This document shows, piece by piece, positions 47,836 to 57,600 of a stretch of 64,000 nucleotides of DNA; the first letter of the stretch is position 1; each line of letters starts with the position of its first letter. A model generated the notes under the pieces. That model worked only from the letters and a program-made list of their open reading frames with translations. It did no database searches and had not been told where the DNA came from. The position numbers and the translations under genes are program-made. The stretch lies in assembly GCA_963757065.1 (NCBI GenBank), contig CAVWQC010000002.1, forward strand, positions 372,001-436,000. The letters are read 5' to 3'. The DNA comes from PNON01 sp963757065 (GTDB lineage: Bacteria > Chloroflexota > Anaerolineae > Anaerolineales > Anaerolineaceae).

Positions 47836-49230
47836 TTACATCATTGTCTTGGCTTTTGCCACTGCATCTTCAATGGTTCCCACCATTAAGAAAGCCTGTT
47901 CGGGGAGCTCATCGTGTTTGCCATCCAGGATCTCTCTGAAGCCACGAACTGTCTCTTCGATGCGGACATAAGCTCCCGGAATACCGGTAAATGATTCTGC
48001 TACTGCCATTGGCTGGGAGAAGAAACGCTCGATCTTTCTGGCACGTGAAACGATCAATTTATCATCTTCGCTCAATTCGTCCAGGCCTAAGATCGCGATA
48101 ATATCCTGAAGATCTTTGTAACGTTGCAAGATCCTTTGCACTTCCCGGGCAGTATTGTAATGCTCATCACCCACAATAAGCGGGTCCAGAATGCGGGAGG
48201 TGGAAGCCAGCGGGTCAACAGCCGGATAAATACCCTTTTCAACAATGGATCGCTCAAGGGCGATGGTTGCATCCAGGTGGGTAAAAGTAGCCACAGGAGC
48301 AGGATCTGAATAATCGTCAGCGGGAACATAGACTGCCTGCATGGATGTGATCGAGCCCCGTCTGGTGGATGTGATCCGTTCCTGCAATTCACCCATCTCA
48401 GTGGCAAGAGTGGGCTGGTAACCTACTGCAGAAGGCATACGTCCGAGCAGGGCTGAAACCTCGGAACCAGACATCGTGAACCGGAAAATATTATCAATAA
48501 ATAACAAAACATCTTTTCCCTGGTCACGGAAATATTCAGCCATGGCAAGCGCAGTTAAGGCTACGCGCAGACGAACTCCCGGAGGTTCATTCATCTGTCC
48601 AAAGACCATGACTGTATCTTTCATTACACCCGATTCGACCATTTCCCGGTATAGCTGGGTACCTTCACGGGTTCGTTCACCTACACCGGCAAAAACTGAA
48701 TTTCCCTGGTGAACCGTCGCGATCGATCGGATCAATTCCATGATGATGACTGTTTTCCCTACTCCAGCTCCACCAAAGATACCGGTCTTCCCACCTTTGG
48801 TAAATGGAGCAATCAGGTCGATTACCTTTAGTCCGGTTTCAAAAACCTCAACCTTGGTGACCTGGTCTTCAAAAGCAGGGGCAGCTCTGTGGATGGGATA
48901 GTACTGTTCCGGTTCAACAGAACCCTTGTTATCCACCGGTTTACCCAGGACATTAAATATTCTACCCAGTGTGGTCAATCCAACCGGGACCATAATGGGT
49001 GCCCCGGTCCTTCTGGCTGGCATACCGCGCTCCAGACCATCCGTGGTATCCATGGCTACACAGCGTACTGTATTTTTTCCGAGGTCTTTTTCAACCTCCA
49101 AAGTAACAGGACCTTTTCCTTCCCGCGGAATCTCGATCGCTTCATACAAAACCGGAATATCATTTTCAGCAAAGGCGACATCCACGACACCACCCAAAAT
49201 TTGTACTACTTTTCCTGTTGCTTTTTCCAT
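47836..49230 (-). CDS. atpD: F1-ATPase beta subunit
   Basis: 464-aa catalytic subunit. Walker A GGAGVGKTVIIMELI, Walker B LLFIDNIFRF, SALLGRMPSAVGYQPTLA (catalytic-site region) and VYVPADDYSDPAPVATFTHL. Start ATG 49230 follows GGAGG; the upstream start (49254) reads an unlike extension. Between atpG and atpC. Confidence 0.96.
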   Translation of the reverse strand: MEKATGKVVQILGGVVDVAFAENDIPVLYEAIEIPREGKGPVTLEVEKDLGKNTVRCVAMDTTDGLERGMPARRTGAPIMVPVGLTTLGRIFNVLGKPVDNKGSVEPEQYYPIHRAAPAFEDQVTKVEVFETGLKVIDLIAPFTKGGKTGIFGGAGVGKTVIIMELIRSIATVHQGNSVFAGVGERTREGTQLYREMVESGVMKDTVMVFGQMNEPPGVRLRVALTALAMAEYFRDQGKDVLLFIDNIFRFTMSGSEVSALLGRMPSAVGYQPTLATEMGELQERITSTRRGSITSMQAVYVPADDYSDPAPVATFTHLDATIALERSIVEKGIYPAVDPLASTSRILDPLIVGDEHYNTAREVQRILQRYKDLQDIIAILGLDELSEDDKLIVSRARKIERFFSQPMAVAESFTGIPGAYVRIEETVRGFREILDGKHDELPEQAFLMVGTIEDAVAKAKTMM

Positions 49231-49269
49231 GAAAAAACCTCCACTCATAGTCACGAAAATATTCTGACC

Positions 49270-50163
49270 CTAATTTAATGATTTCGAAAGAGCTTCTGCT
49301 CCACCTGCAATATCCAGCATGTCGTTGGTAATGCTTTGCTGGCGGACTTTGTTGTATTCAAGTTGAAGCACACCGCTTAGCTCCATGGCATTATCTGTGG
49401 CATTCTGCATGGAAATCATCCGTGCAGCGTGTTCACTGGCCTGGGCTTCCAATACCGCCTGATATACCTGCAATGCAGTGAACCGGGGAATGATCTGATT
49501 CAACAGCTCTCCCTGATCCGGTTCATATGTAAATGCCGATTGGATCTTATGAGAGCCGATGTTTTCTGCCTCATGGCTTTCGCTTTGAATTTCAAAAGGC
49601 AGGAGTTTTTTGATGACCGGATCCTGATGGATCATGGTAACAAAGTCGGTGTATGCCAGGTAAACTTCATCGTATGAACCATCCAAAAATCCATCCACGG
49701 CCATCCGACCGATGGGCGAAATGTCTGAAAATGATGGTGAAGCCGGTAAGTTGCTGAATTCTGCGATTACCCTTTTACTTCGGCGAAGAAGTAAATCACG
49801 ACCTTTTTTACCTGCTGTGATATAGCTGATATTTTGTGAGAATCCCTTAAAATGCACCAGGGTATTCCGCAAAATATTTGTATTATATGCTCCAGCTAAT
49901 CCACGATCACTCGTGATCAAAATGACTAGAATGTTTTTTACAGTCCCACGAGGATTCAATAGCGGGTGTAAAGCGTTATGTCCGGGTTGTTCTGATAGAT
50001 GGACCAGGATTTTCCAGGCCTGTTGAGCATATGCCCGGGTTGCCGAAACGGCTTGCACGGCTTTTCTGACCTTGCTGGCGGAAACCGCCTGTAAGGCCCG
50101 TGTGACCTGAACGATATTCTTGATGCTCCGGATGCGGAGCCGCATTTCCCTTGCAGATGCCAT
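49270..50163 (-). CDS. atpG: F1-ATPase gamma subunit
   Basis: 297 aa, the rotor shaft of F1. Family start SAREMRLRIRSIKNIVQVTRA, central VILITSDRGLAGAYNTN and the C-terminal helix YNKVRQQSITNDMLDIAGGAEAL. Normal length. 17 nt after atpA. Confidence 0.95.
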   Translation of the reverse strand: MASAREMRLRIRSIKNIVQVTRALQAVSASKVRKAVQAVSATRAYAQQAWKILVHLSEQPGHNALHPLLNPRGTVKNILVILITSDRGLAGAYNTNILRNTLVHFKGFSQNISYITAGKKGRDLLLRRSKRVIAEFSNLPASPSFSDISPIGRMAVDGFLDGSYDEVYLAYTDFVTMIHQDPVIKKLLPFEIQSESHEAENIGSHKIQSAFTYEPDQGELLNQIIPRFTALQVYQAVLEAQASEHAARMISMQNATDNAMELSGVLQLEYNKVRQQSITNDMLDIAGGAEALSKSLN

Positions 50164-50180
50164 ATATTAATCCCTGATTA

Positions 50181-51845
50181 CTAAGAAGCCCAGGATGAAT
50201 TAAAGGTTTGCAATGCTTTCTGCAATTTGTCGATTGTTTCGGGTGTGATCTGCTTTTTGTCAGAAATGTCTTTAGTAATTTCCGGGTAAGATGAATCCAT
50301 AGTCCGAAGCATGGCAGTTTCCCAATCGCGGATTTTCTCCACCGGAATTGCATCTGCGAATCCATTGGTGGCAGCAAACAGTGAAATGACCTGGTTCGCA
50401 AGCGACATGGGTTCATACTGCCGTTGTTTCAAGATTTCCTGCAGCCGCTGCCCCCGGTTCAATTGTGACTGGGTCACTTTATCCAGGTCAGATCCAAACT
50501 GTGCAAATGCAGCCAGCTCACGATAAGAAGCCATTTCCATTCTTAATCGGGCTGCCACCTGTTTAATGGCTTTGGTCTGGGCTGATCCACCTACGCGGGA
50601 AACAGATATACCCACATTAATACCGGGGCGAATACCCGAGTTGAACAAGTTCGATTCAAGATATATCTGACCATCTGTAATAGAAATGACGTTGGTTGGA
50701 ATATATGCAGAAACATCCCCCAACAACGTCTCAATGATGGGTAATGCTGTCAGGGATCCACCAGTGCCAGCCACAGGTACAATTTTATATTTTGATGATT
50801 CGGGAATCTTCTTCAGTTCTTCCTCAGCCAACGATTTCGAAAGTGGGCCACTGAAGATGTTTTTCTGGTAAGCATCTTCAGGATTTGCCTGGCTTCCACT
50901 GAAGGCTGCCGGAACAATCGCGTATTGAATAGCCAATCTGGCTGCCCGTTCAAGCAGGCGGGAGTGCAGGTAGAAAACATCACCAGGATACGCTTCACGT
51001 CCCGGCGGGCGGCGAAGCAAAAGGGAAACCTGGCGGTAAGCCCAGGCATGCTTGGAAAGGTCATCATAAACCACAAGGGCATCACGACCGGATTCCATGA
51101 ATTCCTCGCCAATGGAGCAGCCTGCATAAGGAGCAATATACTGCATGGCGGCCGGTTCGTCAGCAGCAGCCATCACGACTATGGTATGGTCCATTGCTCC
51201 ATGCTTTTCCAGAATTGCGATCGTCCTGGCCACTGCGGATTTTTTCTGACCGATGGCCACATAGATACAGACCAGGTTTTTTCCGTTCTGGTTGATGATC
51301 GTATCGATCGCCAATGCTGTTTTCCCTGTTTGGCGGTCACCAATAATTAATTCGCGCTGCCCCCGGCCAATAGGGATCATTGAATCGATGGCCTTAATAC
51401 CAGTCTGGACAGGAGAATCGACATCCTGCCGTTCGATCACACCTGCTGCAATACGTTCGATGGGGCGGAATTCGGTGGTAATGATGGGACCTTTGCCATC
51501 AATAGGTACACCTAAAGCGTTCACAACTCGTCCAATAAGGGCGTCGCCCACAGGGACTGATGCAATTCTACCTGTTGCACTGGCAAGCATTCCCTCTTTG
51601 ATCAACTGATAATCACCTAAAATAATTACACCCACGCTGTCTTTTTCAAGGTTAAATGCTATACCCTGAACACCGTTTGAAAATTCCACCAGTTCCTGTG
51701 ATTTTACACGCGTCAGTCCCGCAACTTTCGCAATTCCATCGCCGCATTCAAGGACTGTGCCTACTTCCTTGATCTCCATGAGCGGTTGAAATGCTTCGAT
51801 TTTCTGTTGTAATTCCGCGGTGACTTGATTTATCAGATCGGTCAT
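50181..51845 (-). CDS. atpA: F1-ATPase alpha subunit
   Basis: 554-aa nucleotide-binding, non-catalytic subunit; somewhat longer than the usual 500-510 because of a C-terminal extension after about 500. Motifs: IGDRQTGKTALAIDTI, VYDDLSKHAWAYRQVSLLLRRPPGREAYPGD (in two overlapping parts), and SVSRVGGSAQTKAIKQVA. First gene of the cluster: the upstream gene is ruvA, so atpH (delta) and the F0 genes are absent here. Confidence 0.95.
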   Translation of the reverse strand: MTDLINQVTAELQQKIEAFQPLMEIKEVGTVLECGDGIAKVAGLTRVKSQELVEFSNGVQGIAFNLEKDSVGVIILGDYQLIKEGMLASATGRIASVPVGDALIGRVVNALGVPIDGKGPIITTEFRPIERIAAGVIERQDVDSPVQTGIKAIDSMIPIGRGQRELIIGDRQTGKTALAIDTIINQNGKNLVCIYVAIGQKKSAVARTIAILEKHGAMDHTIVVMAAADEPAAMQYIAPYAGCSIGEEFMESGRDALVVYDDLSKHAWAYRQVSLLLRRPPGREAYPGDVFYLHSRLLERAARLAIQYAIVPAAFSGSQANPEDAYQKNIFSGPLSKSLAEEELKKIPESSKYKIVPVAGTGGSLTALPIIETLLGDVSAYIPTNVISITDGQIYLESNLFNSGIRPGINVGISVSRVGGSAQTKAIKQVAARLRMEMASYRELAAFAQFGSDLDKVTQSQLNRGQRLQEILKQRQYEPMSLANQVISLFAATNGFADAIPVEKIRDWETAMLRTMDSSYPEITKDISDKKQITPETIDKLQKALQTFNSSWAS

Positions 51846-51959
51846 TGATCCTCCAACCCTATTAGAATCTTCTTCATAAAATACCCAAATCTATACTATT
51901 ATCGGCAACTTATCGATAAATATGATACCTGAAAGCAAATTTATTGTCTAGCTAATAGG

Positions 51960-52538
51960 TCACCTTGTAAAATAACTCAAAGCCGCCCGTAATTTTGCTT
52001 CGATATCCGGTTCTGTATCTTTTGGTATTGCCTGGATTGCCGCCTGGCTCTCCACAATGCTGTAGCCAAGACCCGTTAATGCTGCAATTAGTTCTGTTTC
52101 CAATTCATTATAAGATGATAACTGATTTACCCGATTGATGGATCCCACTTTATCTTCCAGGTGTAGAAGCATTTTTTGCGCAGTTTTCTTTCCAATTCCT
52201 GAAACCCTGCTAAATACATCTGCCTGCCCATTGCTAACAGCCTGCCTGATAGTTTCCAGAGTTAATGTTGAAAGAACTGCCAGGGCTGTCCGTGGACCAA
52301 TTCCATCCACACCCAGGAGGACGAGGAAAAAATCCCGCTCTTCACGGAGATCAAAACCGTAAAGCGTCAATGCATCTTCCCGAACGATCAGGTGAGTATG
52401 TAAAAAGATCAGTTCTCCCGTTTTTGCTATTTGACAGACAGATGCGGGGACATAAACACGCAACCCAAGACCGCTCAGGTTGATTATCAGGTTATCGTTG
52501 TTGATTTCAAGAACCTCACCACGTAAAGTTGAGATCAT
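51960..52538 (-). CDS. ruvA: Holliday junction branch-migration protein RuvA
   Basis: 192 aa. Domain I OB fold (MISTLRGEVLEINNDNLIIN), tandem helix-hairpin-helix motifs (LLGVDGIGPRTALAVLS and FSRVSGIGKKTAQKML), and C-terminal helical domain III. Binds four-way junctions and recruits RuvB; ruvB is not here. Its start overlaps the SpoU gene stop by 4 nt. Confidence 0.95.
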   Translation of the reverse strand: MISTLRGEVLEINNDNLIINLSGLGLRVYVPASVCQIAKTGELIFLHTHLIVREDALTLYGFDLREERDFFLVLLGVDGIGPRTALAVLSTLTLETIRQAVSNGQADVFSRVSGIGKKTAQKMLLHLEDKVGSINRVNQLSSYNELETELIAALTGLGYSIVESQAAIQAIPKDTEPDIEAKLRAALSYFTR

Positions 52539-53362
52539 TTTGTATCGTCCATTTTCTTTAAGGATTCGCGCTGATGATTAAGTATCTCATATAAAATGAT
52601 TCCTGCAGCCATTGCCAGGTTCAACGAGTCACTTTTACCAACCATCGGGATGGAAACCACCTGATCACATATTTCCAGGTGACGGTCAGATAAGCCATGT
52701 CTTTCACTGCCCATTAATAGAACCAAAGGATGTACATATTGCGTAAAGTGGTAATCGTTATCCTTTCCACCAGCCGCACCATATACCTGAATACCTGTGG
52801 AATTTTTCCAGAGAACAAACTCATCAAGGCTGCATTTGATCAAAGCCATATTGAAAAGTGCTCCCATACTAGCCCTGATCGATGATGGATCATATGGATC
52901 TGTGCAATTATCCAGCAGGATGATCGAGGTCACACCACATGCATCCGCGGTGCGAATGATGGTGCCCAGGTTGCCCGGGTCGGCGATCTCATCCAGTGCA
53001 ATAATCGTTTTCGATGTCTTCAGATCGATCTCTGCAAGGGTTGACCATTTTTGCTTGATGACAGCTGCCAATCCCTGAGGGCCATCCTTGCCGGATAGAT
53101 AGCGGAAAACTGATTCGCTGACTTCAATACACTTATTCTGACCGGAAATCAAAAAATCATCCAGTGCCTGTCTTCCGACCGGACTGACAAGCAGAGAGGG
53201 ACAATAGACCAGGGTTTGAATATCCCAGCCATCCTGGATTGCCTGAATGACAATCCGCAAGCCTTCGATGTAAGCCAATCCTGATTCTGCCCTTTCTTTC
53301 CGGTTCAGAAGCTTATGTATCTCTTTGATACGGGGATTGGCAGTACTTGAGATCTCGATCAT
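52535..53362 (-). CDS. SpoU/TrmH-family RNA methyltransferase
   Basis: 275-aa SAM-dependent 2'-O-methyltransferase. N-terminal substrate-binding domain (NPRIKEIHKLLNRKERA ... EGLRIV), then the knotted catalytic domain with motif 1 DPGNLGTIIRTADA, motif 2 LMGSERHGLS and motif 3 SDSLNLAMAAGIILYE. Probably an rRNA enzyme of the RlmB/TsnR type; target base unknown. Overlaps ruvC by one base and ruvA by four. Confidence 0.9.
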   Translation of the reverse strand: MIEISSTANPRIKEIHKLLNRKERAESGLAYIEGLRIVIQAIQDGWDIQTLVYCPSLLVSPVGRQALDDFLISGQNKCIEVSESVFRYLSGKDGPQGLAAVIKQKWSTLAEIDLKTSKTIIALDEIADPGNLGTIIRTADACGVTSIILLDNCTDPYDPSSIRASMGALFNMALIKCSLDEFVLWKNSTGIQVYGAAGGKDNDYHFTQYVHPLVLLMGSERHGLSDRHLEICDQVVSIPMVGKSDSLNLAMAAGIILYEILNHQRESLKKMDDTK

Positions 53363-53859
53363 CAGTTTTCAGACTCCAATCGGTTATACCGGCTGGAGTT
53401 ATGATGGCAAATGGCCACTGCCAATGCATCGGCGGCATCATCCGGTTTTGGAATGGATTCCAGATTCAAGAGAGTTTTGACCATTTGTTGAACCTGTTGT
53501 TTATCTGCCTTGCCATAACCGGTCACTGCCTGCTTTACTTCCAGAGGTGTGTATTCTCCAAATGGTAACCCAGCCTGGGCGATCGACAAAACAACAACCC
53601 CGCGAGCCTGACTGACAGTCATGGCCGTAGTTACGTTCTGATAAAAAAATAACTTCTCCACGGCCGCAGATTGCGGTTCATAGAGAAGTATGAGTTTTTT
53701 GAGTTCTTCAAATATACATAATAGCCGTTTTTCGACGGCCATATTCGCCGGTGTATTTATTGTCCCATAAGCTACCGAGATCAGCTGCCCCTGAGAATCT
53801 TCATCCACCAGGCCATAACCGGTAGTTGCGGTTCCAGGATCAATTCCCAGAATTCGCAT
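53362..53859 (-). CDS. ruvC: Holliday junction resolvase RuvC
   Basis: 165-aa endonuclease. Catalytic acids: Asp in LGIDPGTATTGYG, Glu in AAVEKLFF, and the DD pair of KPDDAADALAVA. Start ATG 53859, 5 nt after the yebC stop; an in-frame TTG at 53868 would overlap yebC. Order yebC-ruvC-spoU-ruvA; yebC-ruvC-ruvA is common in bacteria. Confidence 0.95.
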   Translation of the reverse strand: MRILGIDPGTATTGYGLVDEDSQGQLISVAYGTINTPANMAVEKRLLCIFEELKKLILLYEPQSAAVEKLFFYQNVTTAMTVSQARGVVVLSIAQAGLPFGEYTPLEVKQAVTGYGKADKQQVQQMVKTLLNLESIPKPDDAADALAVAICHHNSSRYNRLESEN

Positions 53860-53864
53860 GGCGA

Positions 53865-54620
53865 TCAATCATCTTCTAATGCGGCCATGACCTCATCAGT
53901 CATTTTCAGGTTTGAAAACACATTCACTACATCGTCAAGCTCTTCAAGTGCTTCAATGGTCTTCATCACCTGAACAGCTTTATCCGGTTCCAGTTCAACT
54001 TCCTGAGTGGGAAGCATCCGTAAACCAGCTTCATCGGGGAAGATCTTTACTGCATGCAGTTTTTCCGATAGGATCTTATACTGTTCAACCGGTGCGATGA
54101 TCTCTGCGGAACCTTCTTCGATGTTGACATCATCTGCCCCGCCATCTACAGCCAATTCAAAGACCTTATCGCCATCAAGTCCTTCGAGAGAGAAGGAGAA
54201 ACAAGCTGCTTTCTTAAATTGCCAACCTACGGAACCGGCTTCCGCCATGCTTCCGCCGCCCCTGGTTAAAATATGCCTGACTTCAGCTACAGTCCGGTTA
54301 CGGTTATCTGTCAGGCATTCGAGCATTACTGCAACACCATGGCCGGCATAACCTTCATAGTATAACTGCTCCATGACAACGCCGTCTTTGCCTTCACCTG
54401 TGCCCTTTTTTATAGCGCGATCAATGCTATCTTTGGGCATATTCTGGGCTCTTGCTCTTTCGATTGCCATTTGTAACCGAACGTTCATTCCTGCATCACC
54501 GCCGCCTTCACGGGCGGCCATAACCACTTCACGAGCCAAACGGGTGAAGATAGCACCCTTTTTTGCATCAGCAGCGCCTTTTTTACGCCGAATTGTTGCC
54601 CAATGTGAATGACCAGACAT
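53865..54620 (-). CDS. YebC/PmpR-family protein
   Basis: 251 aa, DNA-binding regulator or, by recent view, ribosome-associated factor. Start MSGHSHWATIRRKKGAADAK (ATG 54620, after GAGGAGACAATGT) is the family hallmark. Contains GNVRLQMAI-like helices and VEDGGSMAEAGSVGWQF-type core (RGGGSMAEAGSVGW). First gene of the ruv cluster. Family annotation is firm; actual role uncertain. Confidence 0.92.
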   Translation of the reverse strand: MSGHSHWATIRRKKGAADAKKGAIFTRLAREVVMAAREGGGDAGMNVRLQMAIERARAQNMPKDSIDRAIKKGTGEGKDGVVMEQLYYEGYAGHGVAVMLECLTDNRNRTVAEVRHILTRGGGSMAEAGSVGWQFKKAACFSFSLEGLDGDKVFELAVDGGADDVNIEEGSAEIIAPVEQYKILSEKLHAVKIFPDEAGLRMLPTQEVELEPDKAVQVMKTIEALEELDDVVNVFSNLKMTDEVMAALEDD

Positions 54621-54824
54621 ACATTGTCTCCTCAAACTTATACGGAATATTTTCAGATATTATACCATTGAAAAAAATCCAGCATCTCATTGTCAGGCCG
54701 ACCGAGTCAAGCCTAAAAAAATGCATTACAAGATTGGCAAAATTTGGTCTGATGGGCTTCCAGGTGAAATTAATTGCATGGATAACATTTACAGGTCAGC
54801 AAAAACACCATATACTTCAACTTA

Positions 54825-55484
54825 ATGATGATAAAAACATCTGGTAAGTTGTACCACAAGCCAAAACTCAACGTTTTCCTAATAATAATCATATTGATAT
54901 TATCTTTCTCACCTGGAAGATTTGCCCTGATACCGAATACGGGGCCTACCGGAGAAAAGAATCCATATTTCACGTCACCGAATGCCTCAAAATTAGCCTT
55001 CATTAGCCAGGTAATGAACGGGAATTCAGAACAGGTTACCGGTATATGGCTGCCAAACCTCACCGGTTTGATGGTTGAAGAACAACCAGCCGGAAAATCA
55101 GGATTTGTAAGCGATCAGCCCGATAAAGTCACTCATTTTCAACTTGCAGCGGATTTTGGGTCGATTGGGTTGCTGGCACATTCTTACCTGGCAGGAGCGT
55201 TTTTCAATGATCTTGAACTCGATCAGACAATCATAATTATTTATGGTGACGGCTCAACGGATAAATATAAGATAACTGAGATCCGGCAATACCAGGCATT
55301 GGATCCGGATAATGCACTTACAGATTTTGCAGCAATTGATAACGGGGGAAAGAAGATCAGCCAGGAAGATCTATTCTACGAGATCTATAACCATCCTGGA
55401 AGGTTGATACTACAAACTTGCATCCTATTTAACAACGATAATCAGTGGGGACGAAAATTCATTATTGCAACAAAAGTTGAATAA
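54825..55484 (+). CDS. Sortase-like (class E/F-type) membrane protein
   Basis: 219 aa: N-terminal membrane helix (VFLIIIILILSFS), then a sortase-type beta barrel in which I see the catalytic triad: His in GLLAHSYLAG, Cys in LILQTCI, Arg in QWGRKFIIA. Expected to be a cysteine transpeptidase outside the membrane. No LPxTG-type substrate and no second sortase gene is close, so it may process proteins encoded elsewhere or be a divergent member with another job. Starts with ATGATG at 54825 behind a weak ribosome site. Confidence 0.75.
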   Translation: MMIKTSGKLYHKPKLNVFLIIIILILSFSPGRFALIPNTGPTGEKNPYFTSPNASKLAFISQVMNGNSEQVTGIWLPNLTGLMVEEQPAGKSGFVSDQPDKVTHFQLAADFGSIGLLAHSYLAGAFFNDLELDQTIIIIYGDGSTDKYKITEIRQYQALDPDNALTDFAAIDNGGKKISQEDLFYEIYNHPGRLILQTCILFNNDNQWGRKFIIATKVE

Positions 55485-55486
55485 TC

Positions 55487-56275
55487 TTAACTGTGTGAAT
55501 ATACCGGGTTATCCTTAGCGTTTTCAACCGGATTCAGTAATTCACCGATCCCCTCAATACTCACTTTTACAACGTCCCCGTTCATCAGAGGACCAACACC
55601 AGCCGGTGTACCGGTCAGGATGGTGTCACCCGGATCAAGGGTCATTATTGACGAAATATAAGTTATCAATTGATAAATGGAAAAGATCATATCCCTGGTG
55701 GACCCCATCTGACGCATTTGTCCATTCACATGTGTGGAAATAATTGCATCAAACGGATTAAATTCTGTCTCGATCCAGGGTCCAATCGGACAAAAGGTAT
55801 CAAATCCCTTCCCGCGGGTCCATTGCCCGTCCCGTCGCTGCAGGTCCCTGGCTGTAACATCATTGGCTATAGAGTATCCAAGGATGTGATCCCTGGCGTA
55901 TTCTGTCGGTATCCAGCGCCCCTTCTTTCCGATGACCACTGCCAGTTCACCTTCATGTTCAACCTGGGATGATTGGGGTGGAAGCTGGATCGGTTCTCCT
56001 GGTCCGATTATAGTTGAAGCTGGTTTAAGGAAAAGGATGGGAACTTTAGGTAACTCTGCTCCAACTTCTTTGGCATGTTCCGGATAATTTCTGCCAACAC
56101 AAATAATTTTTCCTGGGATTACCGGCGCAATCAGTTTCACCCGTTCGAGAAGAATTTCAGGTTCCAATCTACGGTAATCTGAGAAAGGTGAACCCTCAAT
56201 ATTACCAACCAGATCATTCTGGATCCAGCCGTATTGGATTTTGCGATCCTTATTTAAGAATCTTACGATCTTCAT
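55487..56275 (-). CDS. Fumarylacetoacetate hydrolase family protein
   Basis: 262 aa. Family core: CVGRNYPEHAKEVGA, Glu metal ligands in EHEGELAVVIG, NDVTARDLQRRDGQWTRGKG and DTFCPIGPW. Members hydrolyse acylpyruvates or act as oxaloacetate decarboxylases; the exact substrate cannot be predicted. Converges on the sortase-like gene with only 2 nt between stops. Confidence 0.9.
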   Translation of the reverse strand: MKIVRFLNKDRKIQYGWIQNDLVGNIEGSPFSDYRRLEPEILLERVKLIAPVIPGKIICVGRNYPEHAKEVGAELPKVPILFLKPASTIIGPGEPIQLPPQSSQVEHEGELAVVIGKKGRWIPTEYARDHILGYSIANDVTARDLQRRDGQWTRGKGFDTFCPIGPWIETEFNPFDAIISTHVNGQMRQMGSTRDMIFSIYQLITYISSIMTLDPGDTILTGTPAGVGPLMNGDVVKVSIEGIGELLNPVENAKDNPVYSHS

Positions 56276-56330
56276 TCAGAGTCACCCTGTAATTTTGGTT
56301 TCATACTGTTAATTTTTTCAGATAATGCGG

Positions 56331-56336
56331 TATAAT
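56331..56336 (+). promoter_or_regulatory. -10 box of the tRNA-Val promoter
   Basis: Perfect TATAAT, 10 nt upstream of the tRNA-Val 5' end; the -35 hexamer is poor (TTAATT region). Confidence 0.55.
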
Positions 56337-56346
56337 ACTGTTTCCC

Positions 56347-56420
56347 GGGCGGGTAGCTCAGTTGGTTAGAGCACATCTCTTACACAGATGTGGTCGCAGG
56401 TTCGAGTCCTGTTCCGCCCA
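56347..56420 (+). tRNA. tRNA-Val (TAC)
   Basis: 74-nt cloverleaf: acceptor 56347-56353 with 56413-56419 (last pair G-U), D arm GCTC/GAGC, anticodon stem CATCT/AGATG with loop CTTACAC (anticodon TAC), T arm GCAGG-TTCGAGT-CCTGT, discriminator A. No CCA encoded. Confidence 0.93.
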
Positions 56421-56504
56421 CAAATTATAAGTCAACTTTTTACAGACTGTACTTTTTTTGAGTATGGTCTTTTCTTTTCGAATAAATTATGAATTTCGGG
56501 AAAA

Positions 56505-57434
56505 TCATGTCATATTCCGGTCCAAATAATCCTGCCAGAGAATGTCCATCTTCTCCTGAACTGTTAATTCATCTGGTGTTATGATTTCTACACCTTTCGC
56601 AGTTTTAGCTATTTCCCTGGTCCAAACGCTTCGGAATAATGTATATCTGACAGCCATATTACTTTCCAATCCGCCGCCATACTTTTTCTCGGGGTCCCAA
56701 CAATACCACATATTGGCGGTAATATCTGTGCCTAACAGCGAGGCAAAGTATTCGTCGACAGCATTGGCTTTGAATTTATAAGTCCCACTTGAGTAGAGTG
56801 TAACGACTGGAATGTAATTCTTTACATCCAATTTATCCCAAAATAAGTATGAGTTAACCAACCCGGTATTGGGTCTTTCTTTCAACTTCCAGGTCACGTT
56901 TCCCATCACAAAACTTGCACGCTTAATAAATTCTTTTAAGAGGTTTGCAGGTACAGATTCGTCTCCCCAGAAACCAATGTCCAAACCACAGGACTTTATT
57001 GCTTCCAAATATTGAATCGTACTCTTCACCGATCTTTTTTTATAGTTACCATTAATATGAACGATGACACCACCTAAAGAACTTCGATCGGAAAGCTTGG
57101 CGACACGCGACAAGAATATTTTGGCTTCCTTTGCGGGGTCAGAACCGACAAGATTGATAACCAGGAATACCTTTACTCCGGGGGATTTTGAAAACTTAAG
57201 GAGTTTATTGATGTTGAACCATTCCGGATTGCCCGTTTTTTTCATGGTTCCTGCATCGAGTGCATTTGCCTTAACCAATCCATTCATAAATTCCAGGGCG
57301 ATCCAGTCACAGTTTAAGCATTTATCGTCCGGATTATCCTGATCACCTTTAGCATATTTGGGTATTTCGATGATATCCCCTAAACGGGGGGACAATAATT
57401 TCCTGATATAAATTCCATTTTTTCCTGGAATCAT
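56505..57434 (-). CDS. Unknown protein, possible TIM-barrel (309 aa)
   Basis: I do not recognise the family. Alternating beta and alpha patterns (VKVFLVINLVGSDP, LGGVIVHING, LDIGFWGDES, FVMGNVTWKL, IPVVTLYSSG) suggest a TIM-barrel hydrolase-like fold; acidic residues in FWGDES and WYCWDPEK could be catalytic. Two CxxC cysteines occur near the N terminus (DDKCLNCDW). No signal peptide. It is isolated, AT-richer than its neighbours and begins 85 nt from the tRNA-Val 3' end on the opposite strand, which may point to acquisition at the tRNA site, but no integrase is present. Confidence 0.55.
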   Translation of the reverse strand: MIPGKNGIYIRKLLSPRLGDIIEIPKYAKGDQDNPDDKCLNCDWIALEFMNGLVKANALDAGTMKKTGNPEWFNINKLLKFSKSPGVKVFLVINLVGSDPAKEAKIFLSRVAKLSDRSSLGGVIVHINGNYKKRSVKSTIQYLEAIKSCGLDIGFWGDESVPANLLKEFIKRASFVMGNVTWKLKERPNTGLVNSYLFWDKLDVKNYIPVVTLYSSGTYKFKANAVDEYFASLLGTDITANMWYCWDPEKKYGGGLESNMAVRYTLFRSVWTREIAKTAKGVEIITPDELTVQEKMDILWQDYLDRNMT

Positions 57435-57600
57435 TTTTCTCCCTTATATAAATATTCAATTATTTATTTAATAGATAATGACCCTGATCAATAACACTCC
57501 AAACGAACGATGCGGGTTTTCTTTCCTTTATAGTTGCATTTTACTTACCAGCCAGGATGAATCTTATTACTTCCAAATCCGATAGGGTATTCGGGTAATA

